The position numbers and the translations under genes were made by a program. The notes under the pieces were generated by a model that worked only from the letters and a program-made list of their open reading frames with translations, ran no database searches and had not been told where the DNA came from. Below are positions 1 through 9,590 of a stretch of DNA of 64,000 nucleotides, piece after piece; position 1 is the first letter of the stretch; the number at the start of each line of letters is the position of its first letter. This DNA is from Saprospiraceae bacterium (lineage in GTDB: Bacteria; Bacteroidota; Bacteroidia; Chitinophagales; Saprospiraceae), in the NCBI GenBank assembly GCA_028282725.1, contig JANQHF010000036.1, positions 1-64,000 of the forward strand, written 5' to 3'.

Positions 1-24
1 GAGCTAAAAATTCTTTGTAATTAA

Positions 25-246
25 CTTTGCCCATATCTTTTCGGACAAGATCAGAACGATCGGTCAATTATAAAATATGTGGTTGCTCGGACGGATACCT
101 TGATTGGTATTAAAGGCCCCTTTACGTTATTAATAGATCGGACCAATTGGAAATTCGGATCGATGGATATCAACCTATTGGTAATTGCCATTCTGGGGGA
201 TGGGTTTGCTATTCCAGTGATTTGGGCATTACTTGCGTGTGTGTAA
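25..246 (+). pseudogene. IS4-family-like transposase remnant
   Basis: The frame running to the TAA at 244-246 encodes a peptide with the core TLLIDRTNWKFG followed by DINLLVIAILGDGFAIPVIWALL. This is the first conserved block of IS4-type DDE transposases, in which the Asp of DRTNWKFG is the first catalytic acidic residue. An in-frame stop at 22-24 cuts the protein on the 5' side and a stop shortly after the block removes the other two catalytic residues. Only about 73 codons remain, so this is a dead fragment rather than a gene. No terminal inverted repeats or target duplication could be identified. It marks the left border of the accessory region. Confidence 0.75.
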
Positions 247-305
247 ACTGAAATAGTCGGTTTCTTTTAAATGCGCCATTACTTTTATTATAAAATCTTT
301 ATTGT

Positions 306-1460
306 CTAATTTGACCTATTCCCCAATCGATATCCAATAGACAATGATAGTCCTTCCCATTTAAATCTTCTCGGTATTATTGCATTTCTAACTTTAAAAT
401 TATTCTTCGAGTACTTCAACTCTAAGTAATATTTGCTGGATAAATTAACTCCGGCCCCTAGGGCATATCCTAGCGACTGTTTTTGTTGAAATAACAAGAC
501 ATTATTGGTTATTCCCCCTACATTCATTCGATTTTCCGTATGCACATCATTGCTCAATATAATAGTCCAATTCCCTTCTATTATTAGTTTAGGAATAAAC
601 TTATTGTCTGAAAAGTCGAAATTAAACTGCAAAGGAATAGTTAATAAGAAATGATCAAATTCAAAATCAAGCTCACCGAGTGAATAATCATGAACGGCAT
701 GGCCACTAAATTTGGTGAGTCTTGTTCCAATTTGTATTTCGTGTTGCTTCATTAGTAGAAAATCGGCATAAAATCCTAGCGATAATGAAGGAATACTTGA
801 AGAGCTGGACCAATCATCATGAATAGAAGATTCAATACCATTTTGATGTATGGAACCCTCAACAGAAAATCCCAATGGATTTGTATCACTTATATAAACG
901 TATTGAACATTTGAGTATGTAGAGTGTGTATTGTATTCAACTATTACATTTTGAATATCCAATTTCTTATACCTAAGATTATCGATTGCTCTGAACATCT
1001 CAGGTCTGTCTATCATCAATTTCTTAAGAACATAGATATAATTGTTACTGGATCTTAGATCTTCATCTAATTCAAATAATTTTGAATTTTTTGCAACCAC
1101 TAATTGCTTTTTCCCCGATGTATTTCGTTCAAGTAAGTCCATATTTCCTAAGATTAAAACCTGATAAAACTCTTTGTATTTCTTAGAAGGGGGGACTATA
1201 GAATGATAAATTTTATCTTCAAAACTAAATCCACCAATCTCTCTTGGAGAATATTCTTTTAGGTCATTATCGTCGAGGTGCTTAAATAATATGATGTCGT
1301 CATCCTCATGATATTTTGTAATACTTCCAGGTATGGTGTCATTACCTAATGAGATTATGTAGTCAACATGCTGAGAAAACAAGACTGATGGAAAAATTGC
1401 AAGTGAACATAGAAGACAATAAATCTTAAGAGTAAATACGGGTGTGTAATGTAATGTCAT
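306..1460 (-). CDS. Secreted outer-membrane beta-barrel-like protein, unknown function
   Basis: 384 residues starting at an ATG. Residues 1 to about 29 form a Sec signal peptide ending in SVLFSQ. Next is a segment of the form DYIISLGNDTIPGSITKY, typical of Bacteroidota surface proteins of unknown role, and a charged mixed region. From about residue 220 the alternating polar/hydrophobic pattern (SLGFYADFLL, FLLTIPLQFNFDF, YYLELKYSKNNF) with a terminal aromatic strand resembles the small outer-membrane porin-type barrel domain common in this phylum. It stands alone, 231 bp beyond the end of the RHS cassette on the same strand and facing the transposase remnant. No specific function is recognised. 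The low-GC look matches the rest of the left-end region. Confidence 0.7.
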   Translation of the reverse strand: MTLHYTPVFTLKIYCLLCSLAIFPSVLFSQHVDYIISLGNDTIPGSITKYHEDDDIILFKHLDDNDLKEYSPREIGGFSFEDKIYHSIVPPSKKYKEFYQVLILGNMDLLERNTSGKKQLVVAKNSKLFELDEDLRSSNNYIYVLKKLMIDRPEMFRAIDNLRYKKLDIQNVIVEYNTHSTYSNVQYVYISDTNPLGFSVEGSIHQNGIESSIHDDWSSSSSIPSLSLGFYADFLLMKQHEIQIGTRLTKFSGHAVHDYSLGELDFEFDHFLLTIPLQFNFDFSDNKFIPKLIIEGNWTIILSNDVHTENRMNVGGITNNVLLFQQKQSLGYALGAGVNLSSKYYLELKYSKNNFKVRNAIIPRRFKWEGLSLSIGYRLGNRSN

Positions 1461-1621
1461 CTTAAGAGAAATTTGTTTCTACCATTTTGCTTTATAAAGG
1501 AATAATAATTAAACAAGATTGAATCCACTTTAAAAATATTGAGACATCAATTATTCTTCCGTATTAATTATCGTCTCTCTTGAACTCATTCATCCATAAT
1601 TTTCCAAGTTGAGGTCGGAAA

Positions 1622-1690
1622 ATAGCTGCCTAACCCACTTTCTTGACCTTTTCAATACTCAAATATTTACGTACTGCACATAGCAGCTAT
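1622..1690. repeat. Widely spaced inverted repeat beyond the immunity gene
   Basis: ATAGCTGC at 1622-1629 is the exact reverse complement of GCAGCTAT at 1683-1690; the arms are 53 nt apart. The second arm begins one base beyond the stop of the putative immunity gene. It could be a 3'-end RNA structure or a trace of rearrangement where toxin tips are exchanged. The rest of 1461-1691 shows no gene. Confidence 0.3.
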
Positions 1691-1691
1691 A

Positions 1692-2201
1692 CTAATCACT
1701 GAACCACTCTGATATATAAAGCTTGGATTCATCGTTTTTATCCATCCAGATGATAATAAAGTAATAGTCATATAAAGTAAATTCTCGATTCCTGACTTTG
1801 TCGCTCTCTTTGCTAAACCATTCTTTATTGATTAAATAACTGCCATCCAAGTTACCTTTTGATATTTCTTTAAACTCCTCTAATAGTTTTTTAAATAAAA
1901 GTTTATCATCTCCCCATTCTTGTTCTGAATCGCTAAAACCTTCCATATAGAAATAAATACTATTAGAATTAAGAAATTTAAAATCATCAATGGATAATTT
2001 ATTGGAATAAAAAAGTCCTTTTAAATAACCATTCATGTCATCCTGAGAATCTTTCACATGATCAGGTTGAATTTCATTATCAAATACGTCCGAATCAAAT
2101 AAATTCTTAAAGGCAAAATCTTTCAATACATGAAACTCATTGATTGTAAAGCAGTGAGATTTTTGATTTTTATAAAATCGGTGATTTAATTTGTATGTCA
2201 T
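1692..2201 (-). CDS. Putative immunity protein for the adjacent RHS toxin
   Basis: 169 residues, no signal peptide and no membrane segment, so probably cytoplasmic. It is rich in Asp, Glu and aromatic residues (for example GFSDSEQEWGDDKLLF near the middle and a C-terminal YISEWFSD), a common look for polymorphic-toxin immunity proteins. I do not recognise the family. The call rests on context: its ATG at 2201 overlaps the TGA of the RHS gene in an ATGA junction, so the two are translationally coupled, and a small gene directly behind the variable tip of an RHS protein is the standard immunity position. The cognate toxin is the last 100 or so residues of the RHS protein. It could instead be an unrelated cargo gene. 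Confidence 0.65.
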   Translation of the reverse strand: MTYKLNHRFYKNQKSHCFTINEFHVLKDFAFKNLFDSDVFDNEIQPDHVKDSQDDMNGYLKGLFYSNKLSIDDFKFLNSNSIYFYMEGFSDSEQEWGDDKLLFKKLLEEFKEISKGNLDGSYLINKEWFSKESDKVRNREFTLYDYYFIIIWMDKNDESKLYISEWFSD

Positions 2202-5200
2202 TGATCTATGAACCTTATTTTTTTTAATCGTTTCCCTTTTTGGTTAACAGTAATAGTTTTGTGCCCAGTTTCCTTGGATACATGTTTGTGAATAATTCTG
2301 CCATCTCCCATCTTAACAGCCCCACTTTCAAGCACTTTGCCTCCTTCAGTTATGGTATTAAAGACGTCATTAATATTTTGATGTATGGTGTTTTCTCCAA
2401 TTTTCGTTTTCCCGCGGCTGAATTTTCCTGCAGCTTCTATTAAGTCGTCAACAGACTTTATTAAACCCTTAAGAGGGCCTTTCATCATTCCTCCTCCAAG
2501 ACTTGATAAAATTAGGTCAGCAGCTATGTCTCCTTGATCATATATGCCGGTTCCAGCAGCTTTCAATAATGATCCATATGGGATTGCGGAGGCCTGCACC
2601 TCAACTACATCTTCCAATCCTTCTCCAATTTGATTAGCCGTGGCAGTTGCTGTACTTACACTATTTCCTTCTTCACGAATAAAACTGGCACCAATATTAT
2701 CAAAGAAGTTTCTTACTACATTAGATATCCGACCCAAAAGATCACCTGGACTTGGGCAATCTGGACAATTTTCCTTGAATGGAATAAACATCCGACCGTC
2801 CGGGTCTATGTTTGTTATTGGATTATTACCCGCATAATTGTACATGTTTAAATGAGGAAATTGATCACCCAAAGGATCCACTCCTGTAAACCTCCCAATA
2901 CTTGGATCATAAAACCGTGCGCCATAATTATACCAATCCCAGTCAAAATCTTGATGAATCTCTTTATAGTTGTATCTATAATTAAAATCCTGTTTTTTGC
3001 GATTTTCCCAAGGTCCTGCAATGCTCATTCCAAAGGGATAGTAGTGATTTTCGGCTAAAATATCCGGTTCAGATCCGACATCTGGGCCATCTTCTTTAAA
3101 AACTACTCGATTATTACCCAGGTGATCTTTGATCACATATTCATATTGCCAAACACCGCTGTTGCAAGGAACAATTTGAGCAGTATAAATCTTGTTACTT
3201 TCCACGGTAAAATCTGTAGTCAGGGTAATTGATTGATCTGCACTGAAAACGGTAGTACCTGTAGGCACGACTGAACTGTTAGAAAAGATATGATCTCCCT
3301 CGAAATCCTGGTCATTATTTAAAATTCCACCAATGAATTGATTTTGATCACACGGCTCTGACCTTGCAACCCTGCCATGTGGATGCATGACCTGCACAAG
3401 CTCACCATCTTTATATTCCGCATCTCCAATGTAATGCCTGTCTTCCAAAGTCTCAACTCCCAACTTGACGACCTTTCTCAGTTGATTGCCATCAGCATCA
3501 TAGGTGAATTCAATGGTTCCACCATTGTCAAAGTCTATCTTACGAGGCAGATTCATATGATTGTAGATAATCCTTGCGCCCTTTGTCGGATCATAGGTCA
3601 TGTTTCCATTTCCGGCATTGGAACCATCATTATCATATTCAAAGATATTCCCACTTCCTTTGGCCCCAAAGCGTTTATACATCGGATCTGCATTATCTGC
3701 TACCGTGCTTATTTTATTTGTACCAGGTTGAGGTGTAATATTTAGCACATCCACTTGATTATATACAAAGTTTGAGCCGTTGGCATGAGCTCCTTTTCTT
3801 GTAGTACTGATTAAATTACCTCGCTCATCATAGCCATGAGTTGTATTGTATCTATCCCCGTTGGTAAGCGCTGCACTTACCCAGTCATGCGTCGTAGAGG
3901 AAATTAGACGGTTATAATTATCATAGGTATACCCGGTTATCATTGTATTTGCTCCAAAGACTTTATGATTAATCTGGGCGATATTTCCATTTTGTTGTAT
4001 CGATCCTCCCGATCCTACAGTAGGATTATCATAAAATAATTCCTGGTAAAAAAGATCGCCACCTCCTAGTGAAAAATGGTTAATGGCCGACAACCAGCTA
4101 TTGTTCAGGTAATGATAATCCATTGATTGCAAAAAACTGATACCATTCACATGACCGAGTAGGACACGGTCAGGTAAATCCCATTGATTATAGGTTGTAC
4201 TATCTATGTGTATATCCCCCTGGTCGTTGCCATGATGGACAAATTCGTGTTCATGCAAGCTCGGTCGTCCCGCATGATCAATGTTAGTATGATTATTAAT
4301 ATCATTCTTGAGAGAGGCGTTTTCGTATTGATATGAAACATCATTTGTTATGTTATCTGCACCATCATACGTATAAATATGTACATCTCCCTTAGTAAAG
4401 TCATTTATGAGTAAGGAGTTTTTACGAATCCAATTAAGCCGTCCGCAATTATCATAACCACTATAGTTCGTATTTATAAAATAATTTGGATCTATTGAAC
4501 CGTCAGGAAGCAAAATCCAGCTGTAGTGAGCATATCTTTTATCGATGTGATTGCCTGATGTATAATAGAATGTCTGCGTGAGTCTATCATTTAAGGCAAT
4601 TGATGGATTGAGTGCAGCATTATTTGCCACTGGATTAATAACGAACCCACTCCAGGTTTGACGTCCATAATCATCGTAATTATAGGCCATCCATTGAAGA
4701 CTGGGTTGACCTCTTAAATGTCCATCTTGGTAGTGAATCAATAAATCACGATTGTTGTAGCGATATTCTATTTGATCCTGATCCGGCAATTTTTTAAGCT
4801 TAACAAGATCATTGCCATAATACTCATTGGAAAAATTCAGATTAGGGTTGCCGGCAGCTGAACCTGGGGGAATTATCTCAGTTTGCCGGTCTTTATCATC
4901 ATAGTCATATTCAGTAGTTAAGGGAGATGTCCCGCCAGGTCCTGCTTGTTGGGTAGCAACGGTTCTCCCCTTTTTATCTGTATAGACAATTGATTGACGG
5001 CCATCTCCATCAATGGTCGTTGTTTTGAATAAATTACTCGCAAGAATACCATTGATAGTTGAGGTATTTGTCCCGTACAATGTTTGAACAGGATGGTTAA
5101 AAGCACTGTGCGTAGATTGGCTCAATCTATTCAATGGGTTATCTTCGTATGTATTCGTAGATTTTGCCTGACTGGCTAACTGTGGATAGGTTTGAAAGGC

Positions 5201-8200
5201 CTCGTTGATTATAATTTTAGGCTCGTATTCATGTATAACCCTTCCCAAGTTGTCATATTCTATTGCTTTCACAATATCATCATTCGGTAATGGACCCTGA
5301 TTTTTTCGTATTTGCTGAATCGGTCTGCCAAGACCATCAAAGAACTGGATATTCTTAATCGTATCCAACTGACTTCTCACATTGACGTTAGGATGGTCGA
5401 TCGTTGTTATGATCTGATTTCCACCTACCGATGGTGTGCCATATAAATAGTCGTATGTAGTCATCACGTTTTTACATTGTTCGTTGGTTGTTTTCAGACG
5501 AAAAAGTTGATCATAAGTGAAAGCCGTGGATGTATTGTCAACATTTGTAACTACGTTCAGCAATTTCGTGTTTGAGTGATATGAATAAGAGGTAATGAAG
5601 TTGAGAAACGTCTTTGATGTCAACGTTCCATTTGAATTCCAATTGAATGTTATAGGACTCCATCCGTCGATTGTAATCGAGGAGGGATATCCGGTTGCTC
5701 CATCATACGAGTTAACTGTGGCTTGCAAAACGTCATCTAATACAGAGGGTGTACCAGCACCGTCCCAGGTAATCTCGTCCCTGAAATATTGAAATGGGTA
5801 TGGAAAACTGCCATTGTTAGTCACTTCTAAAGAATAAGTTGTTTTGTACTCATCAATAATGCTGGCTGTAATAGGATCAGGTCCAACCTTCTGGGTTGTA
5901 ATTACTGGAAGAATCATATTAAGGCTCTCCATGCTGTCAAAAGGTGTTCCTGCAACATCATGGGGATATGTATAAATTGTATGATATGTAGAATCATCAC
6001 TATTTGTAATGCTTGATCTTGTCCTGGCAATAAAACGATTTGCGGTGTCATAGCCATATGTTGTTTCTGTTGTTACACCATCGAGCATTTCTATGTGCTC
6101 CGATATTTGATATGCCGCTGTACGTAGATTGTATTCATTAAAGGCTCCAACATAATAAATACCTGCTGGGGTACAGTCAGAATATGTATGCGCTACAAAT
6201 GGTTTAATAAAGTTGGAGCCATTCAAATAAGACGGATTGACCGGGGTTATGTCAGTACTATGAATAATTGTACTTGTTGAGCTAACCGCTTCCGATTTTT
6301 TAAGCTTTCCTCGCTTTACTGCCAAGTCACCTGGCTCGATTGGAAAATCTCCTGATAGCGAGGTGGCCTCCTCCTCAAAGGAATATTTAATCCTACCTTG
6401 AGCATCCCCGTTTATAATTTCCTCTACATTCGTGTAAAACAAGTGGTAACCCTCCAGAGTAGAAAGAGGTATGATATTGTCCTCTCTGAACAACTTAAAT
6501 TCATGCAATGCAGTACTGTTACCAGGTCTTACGAGCAATCCACTAACCAACGCTCCGTATAACGGCATCCGCAGCAATTTTGCACTTGAATACGGAGGAT
6601 CATTGGGATTTTCATATGAATATTCTTTTACCATATTTCTAATCGAATCCATTCCGTCATATGTGGTTATCTTTTTGACTCTCAATCCTCCGACATCCAC
6701 GTTATCCAACGAAGAAGTTTGTGAATAGAGATCGAAAAAGCCTTCAGAGGTTTCAGTCTTCAGCGTGAACCTGTACAATCCAGGGGTGGGATTTGACCCA
6801 GTCGTATCAAGATCAGTAAAAGGTACATTTTCCAAAGAGGTCGGAAGTGTGTCTTCTGTAATGTACTCTACGTAACCTACTGGAGACCAAGCGCTACTGA
6901 TCCATTTATCAAGAGATATCGAAATGAAGAATTCATTTTCATCCGGAGTAATGCATTGATCCGGTGTCAAGCCAAAATCTATAGTCGAATTATCTACTTC
7001 ACTTTGAGTGCTAAAATTATACTGTCCTGAATCTGACAATACATCCTGACAATTGTAGTTGACTGGTTCATTAGTTTGTAAACTCACAACATTGGAAGGT
7101 GCTGAAAGAACAGTTGATTTTATTTCATTCGCTTCATAAACAAAGCTTGTGGATCCACCAGTAGGATAGGTAATTGTAGTAAGGACACCCGACATTATTG
7201 AAGTTGAGTCTGTATCTCGATTCGATTGCCCCTTAGCAGAACCTTCCACAATAGTAGGTGGAATATTGATGGCTGTATTCGGAATATTATCATTAGCCGC
7301 CTGGCCATTGTAGTATCCCCAATGGTCAATCATGTTGGAAAAGCGACTTACGGTAGGTGAAGGACTGTAGGTGAATGTATAAGCGGGGATAGACGGACCT
7401 GTACATCCTGCTTGCTGTAGGGTTTTAAGCGTCAATCGGTCTCCAAAAATACTGTTGTCATAGCTGAATGTCCAGGTTTTACAAAAACTACCCGTGGTAA
7501 TTTTTATTTCACTCAAACCAGTGTGATCACCAGTAAAATCAATTACTTCATTTGATGTGGTGATTTTATCAAGAGCATAGCCCTGATTATCAATAACAAT
7601 GGTGCTAATGGGACAAACTCCTGGAGGAGATCCTGATTGACATTCAGGTGGTAAACCAGTTTCAATAATAGAGCAGGTGTGTGGGTGATCATAATCAAAA
7701 TCATCAGCTGCATATTCAAAGTCAATATGAAATAATCGATCATAAGTTTCTACTCTTACCAAAAGCCATGAACTGATATGTCTTGTTGCATCCTCAACTT
7801 CTGCTAAGACACTTTCTCTTGCATTAGTGACACTTCCATTATCGTTGTAATAACCAAAAATGTACCGAGTCCCTGATGGATCGATTATCGTAAATTGACG
7901 AAACTCTAAAGATCCTAAGAATTCTGTCACTTCGATTTTCACATCCTGTTTAGGCATATGTCTTACAACAGGTGTCGTACCTACAAATTCGAAAAAGAAC
8001 TTCCCTGAGTAGCCCGGTATGCTATATGAGTAGATGTCGCTTTCTCCATCTCGTTCCCCACGCATGACTTGCGATTGATGTAAGGTGCTCGCAGTATTGA
8101 GAGAACTGCCATTGTGGTAAAACCCACTTACTCCATCATCGGCTCTACCCTGGACAACTCTGGAGACAATACCTCCAGTATTGAGATTCCATCCCGCTCC

Positions 8201-8470
8201 AACCCATTCAGGAATTTCACTCACCTTAAGACCACCGGCATGATATCTCAGTTCTATCGGAACTGACAATCGACCCTCAACCACATTGTAGATTGGAATT
8301 GATACTTGTGGAATACCTGTGTGATGGTCGACAGGTATTTCTCCAAACTTGCCATATGAAGCTGCTTGTGGGGTTGGTATATCTAATTCATTGATCAGAG
8401 AATTGATCGGCTGGCTGTAAGAAATAAATGAACCAAGCAAAATCAGGAGCGCAATGAGTATTCTTTTCAT
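2198..8470 (-). CDS. Secreted RHS/YD-repeat polymorphic toxin-like protein
   Basis: About 2090 residues from the ATG at 8470; a GTG two codons upstream (8476) is less likely because the ATG directly starts the signal peptide (MKRILIALLILLGSFISYSQ). The N-terminal region carries the GAGWNLNTGGIVSR motif usual in Bacteroidota RHS proteins. Many YD-type repeats follow (TYDQLFRL, EYDNLGRVI, NYDDYGRQTW, TYDADGNQLRK). Near residues 1830-1893 is the RHS-associated core, with YGARFYDPSIGRFTGVDPLG and ending at DPDGR. About 197 residues follow the core. The first part looks like a linker; the last 75 or so (SRGKTKIGENTIHQ onward, with RIIHKHVSKETGHKTITV and a basic KRLKKIRF end) look like a compact toxin domain I cannot name. 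There is no T9SS sorting domain; the tip occupies that place. The start lies 10 nt behind the M43-like gene, and the stop overlaps the immunity gene. Confidence 0.9.
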   Translation of the reverse strand: MKRILIALLILLGSFISYSQPINSLINELDIPTPQAASYGKFGEIPVDHHTGIPQVSIPIYNVVEGRLSVPIELRYHAGGLKVSEIPEWVGAGWNLNTGGIVSRVVQGRADDGVSGFYHNGSSLNTASTLHQSQVMRGERDGESDIYSYSIPGYSGKFFFEFVGTTPVVRHMPKQDVKIEVTEFLGSLEFRQFTIIDPSGTRYIFGYYNDNGSVTNARESVLAEVEDATRHISSWLLVRVETYDRLFHIDFEYAADDFDYDHPHTCSIIETGLPPECQSGSPPGVCPISTIVIDNQGYALDKITTSNEVIDFTGDHTGLSEIKITTGSFCKTWTFSYDNSIFGDRLTLKTLQQAGCTGPSIPAYTFTYSPSPTVSRFSNMIDHWGYYNGQAANDNIPNTAINIPPTIVEGSAKGQSNRDTDSTSIMSGVLTTITYPTGGSTSFVYEANEIKSTVLSAPSNVVSLQTNEPVNYNCQDVLSDSGQYNFSTQSEVDNSTIDFGLTPDQCITPDENEFFISISLDKWISSAWSPVGYVEYITEDTLPTSLENVPFTDLDTTGSNPTPGLYRFTLKTETSEGFFDLYSQTSSLDNVDVGGLRVKKITTYDGMDSIRNMVKEYSYENPNDPPYSSAKLLRMPLYGALVSGLLVRPGNSTALHEFKLFREDNIIPLSTLEGYHLFYTNVEEIINGDAQGRIKYSFEEEATSLSGDFPIEPGDLAVKRGKLKKSEAVSSTSTIIHSTDITPVNPSYLNGSNFIKPFVAHTYSDCTPAGIYYVGAFNEYNLRTAAYQISEHIEMLDGVTTETTYGYDTANRFIARTRSSITNSDDSTYHTIYTYPHDVAGTPFDSMESLNMILPVITTQKVGPDPITASIIDEYKTTYSLEVTNNGSFPYPFQYFRDEITWDGAGTPSVLDDVLQATVNSYDGATGYPSSITIDGWSPITFNWNSNGTLTSKTFLNFITSYSYHSNTKLLNVVTNVDNTSTAFTYDQLFRLKTTNEQCKNVMTTYDYLYGTPSVGGNQIITTIDHPNVNVRSQLDTIKNIQFFDGLGRPIQQIRKNQGPLPNDDIVKAIEYDNLGRVIHEYEPKIIINEAFQTYPQLASQAKSTNTYEDNPLNRLSQSTHSAFNHPVQTLYGTNTSTINGILASNLFKTTTIDGDGRQSIVYTDKKGRTVATQQAGPGGTSPLTTEYDYDDKDRQTEIIPPGSAAGNPNLNFSNEYYGNDLVKLKKLPDQDQIEYRYNNRDLLIHYQDGHLRGQPSLQWMAYNYDDYGRQTWSGFVINPVANNAALNPSIALNDRLTQTFYYTSGNHIDKRYAHYSWILLPDGSIDPNYFINTNYSGYDNCGRLNWIRKNSLLINDFTKGDVHIYTYDGADNITNDVSYQYENASLKNDINNHTNIDHAGRPSLHEHEFVHHGNDQGDIHIDSTTYNQWDLPDRVLLGHVNGISFLQSMDYHYLNNSWLSAINHFSLGGGDLFYQELFYDNPTVGSGGSIQQNGNIAQINHKVFGANTMITGYTYDNYNRLISSTTHDWVSAALTNGDRYNTTHGYDERGNLISTTRKGAHANGSNFVYNQVDVLNITPQPGTNKISTVADNADPMYKRFGAKGSGNIFEYDNDGSNAGNGNMTYDPTKGARIIYNHMNLPRKIDFDNGGTIEFTYDADGNQLRKVVKLGVETLEDRHYIGDAEYKDGELVQVMHPHGRVARSEPCDQNQFIGGILNNDQDFEGDHIFSNSSVVPTGTTVFSADQSITLTTDFTVESNKIYTAQIVPCNSGVWQYEYVIKDHLGNNRVVFKEDGPDVGSEPDILAENHYYPFGMSIAGPWENRKKQDFNYRYNYKEIHQDFDWDWYNYGARFYDPSIGRFTGVDPLGDQFPHLNMYNYAGNNPITNIDPDGRMFIPFKENCPDCPSPGDLLGRISNVVRNFFDNIGASFIREEGNSVSTATATANQIGEGLEDVVEVQASAIPYGSLLKAAGTGIYDQGDIAADLILSSLGGGMMKGPLKGLIKSVDDLIEAAGKFSRGKTKIGENTIHQNINDVFNTITEGGKVLESGAVKMGDGRIIHKHVSKETGHKTITVNQKGKRLKKIRFIDQ

Positions 8471-8480
8471 GGCCACCGAT

Positions 8481-9497
8481 TTAGTTGGATGAAGTAATCA
8501 GTCCTAAGCGTGCCGTTTGCAGAAACGCATGCATTCGTTTGACTTGACCTTCGGTAAACATCATCTGATAGGAATCATCCGTACTATCCATGAAATTCAT
8601 CGTCATTTCAGGCACTAATCTATTCTTCACGCAAGTAGTGACGTGTTTGTATTTTGGTCGTCCTCGATTCGGACTATTGTGAATGGGGGTATCCTTAACA
8701 AAATCGTCTACACATTCTCCGTATTCACTCCACAAGTCTCTTAAACCAAGGAAATTGCCCACGAGGTGTGTCAAAGTTTTACCTTCAATAAATCCATGTT
8801 GACCTCTGGTTTTTGTTGCAAAAAAATTATGGTCGATGACTATTCCGGCATTATGTGCATTTTGATAAGGGCTAGTCGCGTAGGAGGCCAGGTGGTCTGG
8901 GAGATCGACAACCCAGATATTTACATAGCGATCAGGCTGAATGGGTCGGACCCCAGATTTTGTATGATCCTTCATATCATCAAATGTGACCCACGATTTG
9001 CCAGCATTTCTTACCGTAGCAATACCTTCACCTATCTGTTGCGTTTCAGGAATCCGTGCTTTTTCAAATTTTATTTTTGGATTTGTTGCCAGTCGTATGT
9101 ATTGACCCAAGGGGTCATTGGGATGAGTAGCCGGAGGGTTTATGGCGTTAAAATCACGATTCAGATATTTCAACTGATCTTTAGCCATTTGTTTAGCTTC
9201 ATTCACATCAGAAGTGAAAAGCATGTGAAAGACCACTTCAACTCTGACAGGTCGGATAGCAATGCTCGTTGTTAATGCAGATACCTGGTTTTCTATTTGA
9301 AGCTCTCGGTTCCTTATCTCAAATGGGGATCCAAATGGGGAGCCGCTACCCGTGACGGTTGGAAGAAAATTATTGAAGTACGACTGGGTTGCATAGCTTC
9401 GTTGAATAGCTTGTCCGCCTTGACCGATCAAAGGAGTTATAATTAGAATTAAAAAGAGTAGTGAAAAAAATTGACGAATAAATGCGTAAGCTCTCAT
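8481..9497 (-). CDS. Pappalysin-like (M43) protein with destroyed zinc site
   Basis: About 338 residues from the ATG at 9497, which begins a clean signal peptide (MRAYAFIRQFFSLLFLILII..); a TTG at 9536 gives a 13-residue extension. The fold signals of the M43 cytophagalysin/pappalysin family are present: VEVVFHMLF near the start, YVNIWVVDLP, an LTH.VG.FLGL helix and the downstream MNFMDSTDD Met-turn followed by MFTEGQVKRMHAFL. In active members the helix reads HEIGHWLGLYH. Here residues 244-254 read HLVGNFLGLRD, so the catalytic Glu and the second and third zinc ligands are lost. It is predicted to be non-catalytic, perhaps a binding or chaperone module. It sits 10 nt upstream of the RHS start, in the same operon. 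Confidence 0.85.
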   Translation of the reverse strand: MRAYAFIRQFFSLLFLILIITPLIGQGGQAIQRSYATQSYFNNFLPTVTGSGSPFGSPFEIRNRELQIENQVSALTTSIAIRPVRVEVVFHMLFTSDVNEAKQMAKDQLKYLNRDFNAINPPATHPNDPLGQYIRLATNPKIKFEKARIPETQQIGEGIATVRNAGKSWVTFDDMKDHTKSGVRPIQPDRYVNIWVVDLPDHLASYATSPYQNAHNAGIVIDHNFFATKTRGQHGFIEGKTLTHLVGNFLGLRDLWSEYGECVDDFVKDTPIHNSPNRGRPKYKHVTTCVKNRLVPEMTMNFMDSTDDSYQMMFTEGQVKRMHAFLQTARLGLITSSN

Positions 9498-9590
9498 AAA
9501 AGTGAGATTTTTTGTTTTAGAATTGGGAGAGTTCAAGTTTGCCGGATTCCATGGTTGATTTAAATTCAGATGCTGATTGCTTAAATTACC

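Noticed and set aside
2240..8300. Several plus-strand ORFs within the RHS gene
   Set aside because: They are antisense shadows of a continuous 2090-codon gene with clear domains.
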